Source: Platerodrilus igneus (Eukaryota; Arthropoda; Insecta; Coleoptera; Lycidae). Taken from it: 64,000 nucleotides of DNA. The notes under the pieces were generated by a model. It ran no database searches, was not told where the DNA came from, and saw only the letters and a list, made by a program, of their open reading frames with translations. A program made the translations under genes and the position numbers. The stretch spans positions 62,001-126,000 of the forward strand of contig JARFIW010001457.1 in assembly GCA_036346225.1 (NCBI GenBank), in the 5' to 3' direction. Shown here piece by piece: positions 55,251-64,000 of this stretch (the first letter of the stretch is position 1; each line of letters starts with the position of its first letter).

Positions 55251-58063
55251 TTATGCTTCTTCATCATAATCATTCTCATAATCACTAATTTCCGATGATG
55301 TATCACTGCTGCTATCATTCAGTGCACTCTCGCCGTATTCTAAATCATCCTCATCACCCTGTGTTTCTGTTTCGTTCAAATTTTCTGAAAAATGTATAAA
55401 TATTAAATAAGGAGCATAATATTTCGATAATTCTTATTAGAATAAACATAATTAAATACCTATGATATTTTCTTCTTCATCTATGCCATCAGTTATTGTT
55501 TGTATGGAAGGTAATTGATCACCTTCAAACCATTTCAAGTAATATTTGTTATCTTCTTCTTTCCATTCATATAGAATCGGAGATGAAATGACAGGATTGT
55601 CATGGTGAGCATGGTCCACATTCGAGCAATATACGTTGTTCTTAATAGTTGGCGTAATTCTGATCTACACGGAGGAAGCGCAGAGCCATCGAAATTATTA
55701 TCTACTCGGAGAATATCTTCGTTTCTTTTTATTCTGTATGTCTTCATGAACTGCGCCACTCGTATTAAATTTATATCGTTCAAATTATTATAACCATATA
55801 TTCGACATACAAACTCCTCCATTACTTTAAATAGTTCATCTAAATCTTCATTAGACCAATCACAAATATCAATAAATGTTCTAATGAATTTTTCCGATTT
55901 TCGCAGTATCTCGAGAGGCTTTTTCTTTCCTTTCTTAAAAAAGGCAGGATTATAATCACAACCCGTGAGAGCGTGAAATCCTGGTAATGCTCTACAGAAC
56001 TCATTACCTGCATTACCTGTTCCCATAAGCATTGAGATCTGAAGATTATGTGTGAATTTACTCATGTTTCCAAGCATAATTACCAAAACATCTGTATCAG
56101 AACATCTTATTGTGACGCAAGCGTCGAAGTCTAGCTTGAAAACTTGAAACGCTATTTTAGTGTCTGCTTCTTCGTGATTAGGGCATGACAACTCAATTTC
56201 CTCCGTTTGTATCACATTGTCGTTAACAACTTCATATTTGAAGCATTTATCGTGATTAACATATATGGTTTTCCCTGCGATGAAAGGAGCCAGGTGACTT
56301 TCCTTCCAATGATCACATAAAAATTTGATCAACGCATCTTTGAAATTAATGTTTTGTAAATATTTATTGAAATTGCTCGAGCGTTTTTGATCAGGTCCAT
56401 TGATAACGTATGTGTTGCCTCGTATTCTGCCTCTCATTGAATGTTCGTTACCTTTTATAGATGGCGAACAATAATTATCAAAACAAATTATGACAATTTT
56501 TGCATTTGTTGCTGCGAACATTTGTAATATTTTTTGAGAAATATTGCCGAAGGTTACAGGTATATCTTTTAATGAATGGAACATAAAAAAACCATCATAA
56601 ATTATTACGTCACAAGTTGCAGGCTCTACACTTGCGAATTCTTTTTCCAATGTGCGAGTCAGAACTGATTTGTCAGTTTTACACATTACACCGTTTGTAT
56701 TACACAGGGCTAGTGGAACTGGAGTAAGAGGGTACGTTAAAACTTTATCAATGTTTAACGTTTTTTCTAACGATAATCGTAGCAATTTTCCAAAAATATC
56801 TCGATGCATCTTCAGTTCCATTAATTTTCCATTCATTGACATTTTTCGTTTAGCCACTGCGTCAGCAAACGTTATCAGTTTATTTTTCTTTATAGGGTTC
56901 TCGAATCTGTTTTTGTCTTGAGAACATTCTTTAATAAATATTTCTTGTTGTTTTATGCCCAAATTCCTTACATTTAGTAAAAAATTGGCAATTTCTTCAT
57001 TTACAGCCTGTCCAGTTGAAATATTGTATAAATGGTCATTATCGATATATTCTGAGAACGGATTTAAGTTCTGCCTTATATGTGAATTAAATGCTAGTAT
57101 TTGATGTTTATGCTTGTTTATTCTACTGTTTGATAGATCGGCTGAGATATCTTGTGCCTTACGTAGACCAGTTTTGTCCATGATAAAAGTAATTATTGTT
57201 GAAAGTATGCTATGGCTTCTGCACCACCGCTGTCGAGCGCCGATAGAATTAGTCAAATAACTTATCCCAGTTAACTTGTTCGCTGCGTCGGCGTTTATTG
57301 TCTGCTCCAGTGTTAAATCAATAGGTTGCCTTGAGAAAGGCTTATCGGTTCTTCTTACACCGAATGAACCTTGTATCAATTGCTCTTGTAAACCTGGATG
57401 ACTTTCTCCAACTTTTAATAAATTGTCATGATACAATAGTAAATAGCGAGAATAATTTTGTTGGTTAAAAGTAAAAAATGTACTCGACATTCTGAATATA
57501 ATGTATTTGAAAAGATTGAAATCTGGTAATCTAATACTACGAGTTAACATGAGATAATCATGTACAAGCGATACATATATCATATAAAACTGAGGAGTTT
57601 TCCCGTGCTCACCAGCTATTGTTTCCTCTACATATTTCTCGTATTCTTCCATGATTTGCAATAACTTTTCATTTGTAACTGAAGGATTATTTGATTCCGT
57701 TGAATTAAACTCTATCAAATGCTCTTTAACTTCTGATTCGATTTTTTCGTCACTTATATTGCGTGCACGAAGGAATGCTTCAAAATGCAATATTTGCAGT
57801 GATAGCGACATTAGAGGATGCAAGCACTTGCATCTATTGAAGTGTTTCCCTGTTAAAAAGCTGTTCACTGAGCCATTTGCTAATAATTCACTATTTACCA
57901 TTACATCTGTAAGTCCGCAACCATCAATAAACTTACCAATAGCTTTGAAATATGCCATTGCAATATGGAATGACCCAATATAAATAAATACATTGTCGAA
58001 TAATGGTCTTTCCATATTTTGAATTTGCAATGCTTTTTTCGCAATAGCTAGATCATATGTCAC
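55251..58063 (-). CDS. FEN/XPG (PIN-like) nuclease-related protein of unknown function, two exons, probable frameshift
   Basis: Long minus-strand gene. Exon 1 is open from 58063 to about 55535; exon 2 covers 55384-55251. Acidic motifs in FEN/XPG-like order: IIYDGFF, HEEADTKIAF, RCSDTDVLVIML and FHALTGCDYNPAFFKKGKKKP. Many multi-copy animal proteins share the HEEADT...DTDV...LTGCD pattern (family knowledge, function unknown). A one-base loss is likely near 55628: the main frame drifts into TMLTMTILSF, whereas the shifted frame reads NVDHAHHDNPVISSP, then YYLKWFEGDQLPS and continues to the intron donor. The tail is very acidic (SSSDTSSEISDYENDYDEEA). No in-frame ATG precedes the first residues; the region upstream is a TA repeat, so the first exon may be missing. 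Could be a host gene or a domesticated/transposon-borne copy. Confidence 0.72.
55385..55459 (-). other. 75-bp intron of the FEN/XPG-like gene
   Basis: Sense donor G|GTATTT at 55459 and acceptor TTTTTCAG at 55385. Phase 1. Both flanking frames join as IDEEENII then ENLNETETQGDEDD, consistent with an acidic tail. Short size fits insects. Confidence 0.75.
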
Positions 58064-58071
58064 CTCTCTTG

Positions 58072-58074
<3 letters not shown>

Positions 58075-58125
<51 letters not shown>
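58075..58125. repeat. (TA)n microsatellite
   Basis: About 22 TA units directly upstream of the FEN/XPG-like gene frame. Confidence 0.9.
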
Positions 58126-58128
<3 letters not shown>

Positions 58129-58438
58129 TTATCGGTATACAGGTTAAAATCAGATAGAGAGGTTAGGGGGGGTTGGAGTGAGAGAGAGGAGGAGGAGGAA
58201 GGGAGGGGTGAGGAAGGGAGGAGAGAGAGAGAGAGAGACTACAACACTGATATTTTTAAACTATCAAATTAATTAAGAATGAATAAATTTATTTATCACA
58301 ATTCAAATTTTACAAATTTAATTGATTGGGTATTTTTCATATGATAAGGGAGAGAGAAAGAGATACAGGGTGAGAGAAAGAGAGAGAACACGTTTATGCT
58401 CTGTTACACATATATCGGTGTACATGTAAAATTGAGAT

Positions 58439-58480
<42 letters not shown>

Positions 58481-58638
58481 TAACCGAAAAGTAACCGTGT
58501 GGAAGGTATTCATGAAACAAACTGTATATATTGGTGTACAGGTAAAAATGAGATACAGGAAATGGCAGAGCATCCACTCTCTTCTGTATTTATTACTGGG
58601 GACGAAAGAGAGAGAGAGGGAGAAAACGTTTATGCTCT

Positions 58639-58684
<46 letters not shown>

Positions 58685-58690
58685 GTCAGT
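58126..58690. repeat. Diverged repeats of TAT-TGGTGTACAGGT / GAGATA with GA and TA microsatellites
   Basis: Three related segments (58126-58162, 58408-58446, 58523-58560) share CGGTGTACAGGTAAAAxTGAGATA-like sequence followed by GA-rich arrays. (GA)n stands at 58450-58476 and (TA)n at 58640-58681. Reading frames here are low-complexity artefacts. Confidence 0.8.
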
Positions 58691-60274
58691 AAGAGCTAAA
58701 AGGGTATAAAGATTATTTGTATGAAGGTAGTGTATGCCAAATAAAGCCAAATATCAGATCCCGTAACTGAAAATTTTATGTTTGCCGTACTTTACAAATG
58801 TTAAAGTATTTGAAATATATTAGTCAAAGTATAAGTGCCAAGACGTAAAACAATGACTTGATGACGTGAGAAAGCACAGTATTCAAGGATTTACACTAAG
58901 TTGTATGTTAATAAGCCATAGAATGTACATTTGCTGATCGAAAAACCGGATGCGTCTGTAGAAATTCCACTATTCACCACACAGATCCAGGTTTATATGT
59001 GAAACATTTCGGCACTTATTTTAGTAGAATCAACCTTTGGACAAACTTGTAATATCAAAATTATAAGTGAAAATATTGTCAAATATGATTGAAGGGTGAT
59101 GCAGTATTAGGAACCAATGATTGAATATTTAGATATGAAATAGTAAAGTGTAAAAGAAGGATTATAAGGTATTAGTGACACAGACTTGTTGGGACGATTT
59201 TATTGGATGTAGAATTGGTAAAAATGTATAGAAGAGTAGGCATATTTTAATTATTATAATCACCTAGGAAAAGATAAATAAGATTCGATTTATAAACATT
59301 TTGGTAGTAAGACGTTTTTTTGTATACTGCGCTAAATTTTGAATATTATAAAATATAAATAAATGAATTTGAAATGTTTAAGAGTTTAATTGATATAAAG
59401 AAGAGCACAGACAAGCGAGAGGAATAAATATTAATAATAGTAACGACGAGTAGAAAGTGTAAGAGTGGATTAGAGCGACAGTGAAACAGGCGGAATAGGT
59501 AGTTGGATATTGAAACGAGTTGATTAAAGGCAGAAAGGTATTGGATAGGATTTATGAGATTGAAGGCGAAACTACTGGAATTGATTTGGATATAGTATTA
59601 TGGATAGAATGGTATGGAGAGGAAATTAGAAGAAACCATTGATTTGGAACGAGCGGATTAAGGAAAAGGAAAGCATTGGAGTAGCAGGAATAGTACGAGT
59701 AAAGAAGATTCAACATCAGGAAAATTAGCGCAGGGGAAGTAAAATTGAAATTAGTCAAAATCCTAAATTTGGTCATATTTATTTTAGATTTGGGGGATAT
59801 CAAAATTAATATAAAGAAACCTGGAGTCTGGACAGCAGATTATTCGTAGTGATAGTGCCACGTATTGTAAAGACGCATACGGCGATTAAGATTTTAAGCC
59901 AGTTTTCAGAGAGGCCGACAGCGACGTGTAGAACGGGCGAGTACTGTGTGTTTTGAACGTCAAAGTCAAAATTGGTAATATTAATTGATTTGGCACAAGG
60001 CTACGTGGATCTATTGTTAAAATTTTGGCATACAAGTTTAAGATTACAGGTACAAAAATAAAGGTAGTGCAGTTTGGTTGGTGTATTGCACATCTACTTA
60101 CCACTGAACCCACGGTAAGTAGGTGGATACCCTGGGAAGGCGAGTTTCAATAGTCGAGGCATATTAATACAGTTTTGTTTTATAGACCGACCAAACGTAG
60201 ATAAAGCACGAAATATAAAGTAAATATTTTCATATCATATATAAAATTAATAATAAAAAGGGGGGGGGGCATAA

Positions 60275-60275
<1 letters not shown>
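58691..60275. other. Non-coding, unassigned
   Basis: About 1.6 kb without a supportable gene. Contains a short palindromic region near 60100 (TTACCACTGAACCCACGGTAAG). Confidence 0.5.

Positions 60276-60323
<48 letters not shown>
60276..60323. repeat. (TA)n microsatellite
   Basis: About 24 TA units directly before the candidate gypsy-4 LTR, preceded by a G run (60260-60268). Confidence 0.9.
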
Positions 60324-60327
<4 letters not shown>

Positions 60328-60970
60328 GGAATAACCCTTAATATTAATTTAGTAGAAGTAAGTTAAACTTTTAAGATACACCCATGCGTAATAAGAATAC
60401 AGGATAAGGTTGAACAAACACCACTGCTATAATATTTACCTGACCTTAAGAACACAAATGGAAGGGAGGCTCATAGCAGGGGATCGTTCATTCGAAGTTG
60501 AGCTAAGACGAGATTAAGACGTGTGTCCTAGGGAAAGACAACCCTAGAACATATCTTGAAAGACGAATGCTAGATTGAGCCGCAATCTATTTACGTGTTT
60601 ATTAGCTACCTGTATTTATTAGTCATGTGTTTTCAATTCCTCATGTTACGGTTAGTTTCGATGTAGTAAAATTACATAGTTCTAAACATTAATTGTGTTT
60701 ATACGCTCACGAAACTGTATTATACCTGTTTATTTTATTAAATGCTTTATATGATTACGCGAGTGAATTATCTCAAGAAAGTATAAAAGTATCAAACCCC
60801 TAGACAACGTAAAAAACAGTCTACAATTTGAGGGCTCGGCCGCGGGATAATTAAAAAGGCTAATACAGCTTTGAAAGACGGAAGACGACGCTAAGCCTGC
60901 AGTCGAATAAAGTGGGAAAACCGGTTTATTATCGTCTTCATAATTTAGTGGTCGAACAGCGTACACATTC
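60324..60970 (+). repeat. Candidate 5' LTR of gypsy-4
   Basis: Begins TGTAGGAATAACCC straight after a TA repeat. A TATAAAA box at 60782-60788 and an AATAAA signal at 60906-60911, 120 bp apart, are spaced as in an LTR U3/R. The 3' boundary is uncertain (TGGTCGAACAGCG near 60950 could be a primer binding site). No second copy is in the window. Confidence 0.5.
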
Positions 60971-61555
60971 TAAGAAAAGCTCCAGGTAATAAACCGTTAT
61001 TAAAAAGCAGTAAGCAAGGACAACCATACAACATAAACAAGGTAGGATGCATGTTGCTTAAATTTCTTGGTAGCTGTTCAAGGGCGTGCTAATATAAAGG
61101 GTGGCATTGTTCCTGTAATAATCCAAAAGACCTACAAACATTTTTTATCACTGTTTTGGCATAGCATTTTCGTGCCTATGTGCTTTGTTTTTAAGTTAAC
61201 TGATTTTTAAGTATAAGTTAAGATAATATCTGATATTTTATTTAATTTAGGGCTACGATAGGTTTATAAAAAGTTCTCAACCTTGGCTGCTGTCTTTAGA
61301 CGCGCAATTTTTAAAATTTTTAAGTATTTGTCCCACATTTCTTTAAGAAGATTATACCTGCATTGAGACTCGCTTTCTTTTTATTAAATTTCTGCAAACT
61401 AGATATCGTAATTGCGAATTTAATTAATTAATAAAAATAATAGACAGATTAAGAAAATTTTTAATGAACTTTACGGATTGTTCAGCGCTTGTCCTGAGTC
61501 TTAGTGGCGTGGGTGCAATTAATTTTTTTTAAGTTTGAGGTAATCACAATTAACC
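60971..61555 (+). other. gypsy-4 leader
   Basis: About 585 bp between the candidate LTR and the gag-pol start. No reading frame of note. Confidence 0.5.
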
Positions 61556-64000
61556 ATGTCTACGTTAGGGGATATTCCCACAATTAAAAATTCTATTTCG
61601 CGCGCTAAGGTATCCGCTGTTAAAGCACTACATGTAATCTGTTTTGGGAATGAAGGTATACCTAGAAAAGAACGAAAAGCATTACGTGAATTCACAGGTT
61701 TTGAATTCAACAGCAATTCCAAAGAGTACGACGAAAAAATCCAAAATATTACCGAACGATTGAAAATCGCTGATTTAATTGCTATATGTAATATTTTCGA
61801 CTTGGACTATGACGGCTCGCTTCAAGAAGTTACCCACAGAATATGCACTTTCTTAATTGATTTGAAATCTGAAGATGCCGAGGCAGAAGATGAAGACGGA
61901 AACGACGATAATGAACATTCAGACGATAACAGTTCTAAAGAAGAAAGGCTGGCAGACGTAGAATTAAGAAAATCTGTAGAATTCCAGAGACGTGAGAAGC
62001 AAGAAGGCTTTTCTTTAACCTTTCGAGATGTAGAGGACAGTATAAGGCCGTTCTCGGGAAAAGACGAATATCCAATCAAAAGATGGATTGAAGACTTTGA
62101 GGAAACTGCAGAAGTCACTGGTTGGAATGAATTGCAAAAATTTATCTTTGCCAAAAAATCATTAAAAGACCTTGCGAAATTATATATTCAATCACAGAAA
62201 GGCATTAAAACGTGGTCTGTATTGAAGCATAAATTAATTGAAGAGTTTGCTACGAAAGTAAGCAGTGCGCAGGTTCATAAGATGTTAATGAATCGAAGGA
62301 AGAAATATGATGAAAGTGTTCAGGAATATGTGCTCACAATGAGAGAAATAGGAAGCCGTTCCAACATAGAACCTGAGGTCATCATCGAGTACATTATAGA
62401 CGGGATACAAGACGATTCGTCCAACAAAATTGTTCTGTATGGCGCTCGTAACTTTGTTGAATTTAAAGAAAAAGTCCAAATCTACCAAAGTATTGTTAAG
62501 AAACGTTCATTAACAGGGCCTATTAATTCAAAACCAAGAGGAGAATTTGTAAAAGAAGGAGCGAAAAGCGACGCGAATCAAAAAGGAAAAAATCGCCTTG
62601 TAGTATCCTATAGGAATGGGAAAGGGAAACCTCCTAATTGTTTCAACTGCGGTGAAATGGGACACATATCTAGGGAGTGTCCTGATAAAGGTAAAGGTGC
62701 CAAATGCTTTAAATGTAACACTTTTGGACACTTAGGTACACAATGCCAAAGAACCAAAAACATTTCTAGCCCAAGTTCTTCGACGAATGTCACCACAGTA
62801 AATGTTATTCCAAAAAATGCTATAGCTTTAAAATTTGATAAATTCACATTGACAGCTTTATTAGATACAGGCAGCGATATAAGTATCATAAGGCAAGACG
62901 TATATGAAGGTTACTTCAACGATGAACAGTTGTCATCGAATATTATTACTTTACGTGGATTGGGGATTAATACAGTACAGACGTTGGGGTCATTCAACAA
63001 ATGTGTCGAAATAAACTCTGAAAATTTTGATATTTTATTTCATGTCGTACCTAAAAATCAGTCTAATTTTCAAGTCATAGTTGGAAGCAATTTGCTTGAA
63101 CAAGCCGATGTTCAGATTGGAAGTCATGGAATAGTAGTCCACAAGAAAGCAGAAGAAAACTTCTTAATGCGAATTACTATAGATAAAGAGATGTTGAAAG
63201 TTAGGGACGAAGTGGAGGTTAGTCATCTAAAAAGTTCTAAACATAAGTCGATAGTTAAAAGTCTAATGGAAGAATATGAACCACAAAAAACTGCTACTAC
63301 AGATATTAAAATGAAAATCTTACTTACATCAGATGCGCCGATATATCAACGACCGCGCAGATTGTCCCCTCCAGAAAAAGAAGAAGTAGATAAACAAGTT
63401 GACGAATGGCTGAAGAAGGGAATAGTAAGAGAAAGTTGTTCTGATTTTGCTAGCCCTATCGTTCTAGTCAAGAAAAAAGATGGATCTACAAGGATATGCT
63501 GCGACTACCGTAAACTAAACAAAAATATTATTAAGGACCGTTTTCCATTGCCTTTAATTGAAGACGTTTTAGATTCATTACAAGGTGCCAAGATATTTTC
63601 CACAATAGATTTGAAAAATGGATTCTTTCATGTAGATGTAGAAGAAAGTAGTGTGAAGTATACGTCCTTTATTACCCCCACAGGCCAATATGAATTTCTT
63701 AGGTGCCCTTTTGGTCTCTGTAACAGCCCTGCAGTGTTTCAAAGATTTATTAGTCACATATTTAGGCCACTTACGATACGAAATATTGTGATATATTATA
63801 TGGATGACTTGGTAATCCCTAGCAATTCAATAGAGGATGGAATTGAAAGACTGAAAATGGTCCTAGCACTAGCTAAGGATTATGGACTTGAAATAAAGAA
63901 GTCCAAATGTCAACTCTTAAAGGAAGAAGTAGAATTCCTAGGATTTAAAGTGCGAAATGGTGAAATACAACCATCAGATGAGAAAACAGGTGCAATAAGA
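61556..64000 (+). CDS. gypsy-4 fused Gag-Pol polyprotein (incomplete at window end)
   Basis: 815 codons from ATG 61556 (ACCATGTC) with no stop to the edge; the reading was checked codon by codon. Gag: long N-terminal helical domain, an acidic stretch (about residues 103-125, EDAEAEDEDGNDDNEHSDD), and a capsid-like region (IKRWIEDFEETAEV, VQEYVLTMREIGSRS). Two CCHC knuckles: CFNCGEMGHISREC and CFKCNTFGHLGTQC. Protease LLDTGSDISII at about residue 437. RT: SPIVLVKKKDGSTRICCDYR, CPFGLCNSPAVFQRF and catalytic YYMDDLVIPS, then FLGFKVRNG near the end. Gag and Pol are in one frame, unlike gypsy-1. No lesion, so likely a young copy; RNase H and integrase should lie beyond the window. Confidence 0.93.
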   Translation, partial: MSTLGDIPTIKNSISRAKVSAVKALHVICFGNEGIPRKERKALREFTGFEFNSNSKEYDEKIQNITERLKIADLIAICNIFDLDYDGSLQEVTHRICTFLIDLKSEDAEAEDEDGNDDNEHSDDNSSKEERLADVELRKSVEFQRREKQEGFSLTFRDVEDSIRPFSGKDEYPIKRWIEDFEETAEVTGWNELQKFIFAKKSLKDLAKLYIQSQKGIKTWSVLKHKLIEEFATKVSSAQVHKMLMNRRKKYDESVQEYVLTMREIGSRSNIEPEVIIEYIIDGIQDDSSNKIVLYGARNFVEFKEKVQIYQSIVKKRSLTGPINSKPRGEFVKEGAKSDANQKGKNRLVVSYRNGKGKPPNCFNCGEMGHISRECPDKGKGAKCFKCNTFGHLGTQCQRTKNISSPSSSTNVTTVNVIPKNAIALKFDKFTLTALLDTGSDISIIRQDVYEGYFNDEQLSSNIITLRGLGINTVQTLGSFNKCVEINSENFDILFHVVPKNQSNFQVIVGSNLLEQADVQIGSHGIVVHKKAEENFLMRITIDKEMLKVRDEVEVSHLKSSKHKSIVKSLMEEYEPQKTATTDIKMKILLTSDAPIYQRPRRLSPPEKEEVDKQVDEWLKKGIVRESCSDFASPIVLVKKKDGSTRICCDYRKLNKNIIKDRFPLPLIEDVLDSLQGAKIFSTIDLKNGFFHVDVEESSVKYTSFITPTGQYEFLRCPFGLCNSPAVFQRFISHIFRPLTIRNIVIYYMDDLVIPSNSIEDGIERLKMVLALAKDYGLEIKKSKCQLLKEEVEFLGFKVRNGEIQPSDEKTGAIR

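Noticed and set aside
58140..58700. Arg/Glu-rich frames near the microsatellites
   Set aside because: Direct translation of GA and TA repeats.

Overview
This is a eukaryotic, almost certainly arthropod (most likely insect) window made nearly entirely of nested transposable elements. The evidence is an insect-type 5S rRNA gene, Jockey-clade and R1-clade non-LTR retrotransposons with insect-like gag and zinc-knuckle proteins, several Ty3/gypsy elements, one small phase-1 intron, and long TA/GA/TG microsatellites in AT-rich DNA. I cannot name the species. No ordinary single-copy host gene was recognised apart from the 5S rRNA genes and one FEN/XPG-like gene that may itself be transposon-derived.

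Left 38 kb: remnants of a 5S rDNA array filled with mobile elements. A Ty3/gypsy element (gypsy-1, minus strand, 1-6505) abuts 5S upstream spacer. A 119-nt 5S gene then follows in three pieces: nt 1-30 at 6573-6602, nt 31-41 at 11135-11145 and nt 42-119 at 27857-27934, ending in a T6 terminator. The first gap holds a full-length minus-strand Jockey element (A1, 6603-11119) with a perfect 15-bp target duplication. The second gap holds a plus-strand Jockey element (B, 11146-27845) with a perfect 11-bp target duplication. The ORF2 of B is interrupted by an 11,881-bp DNA element (14048-25928). That element has AGTAGGG termini, a perfect 6-bp target duplication and inverted arms of about 4.4-4.6 kb. 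Each arm carries a C2H2 zinc-finger gene, and the unique centre encodes proteins I do not recognise. About 550 bp downstream, a second 5S gene is hit by another Jockey element (A2, 28517-31315) at exactly the same nucleotide as A1. A2 is cut off by a gypsy LTR, and the following gypsy-2 body (to 37940) ends abruptly in 5S downstream spacer. This suggests nested insertion followed by a deletion.

Middle (38-50 kb): spacer with a 5S-like insertion, an unrecognised cysteine-containing ORF, a decayed gag-protease remnant, three copies of a GC-rich palindromic repeat, a tandem repeat with a conserved 20-22 bp motif, a TG microsatellite, and a broken R1-clade non-LTR element (minus strand).

Right (50-64 kb): a decayed Ty3/gypsy pol (gypsy-3) with a 120-bp tandem duplication and a probable solo-LTR insertion; a foldback element; a minus-strand gene for a FEN/XPG-type nuclease-like protein with one intron and a probable frameshift; microsatellite-rich non-coding DNA; and a plus-strand Ty3/gypsy element (gypsy-4) with a candidate LTR and an intact fused gag-pol reading frame running off the window.

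The two most striking points are the apparent 5S-rRNA-gene specificity of divergent Jockey-clade elements, and the giant-armed element with Polinton-like integration marks but an unfamiliar gene set.
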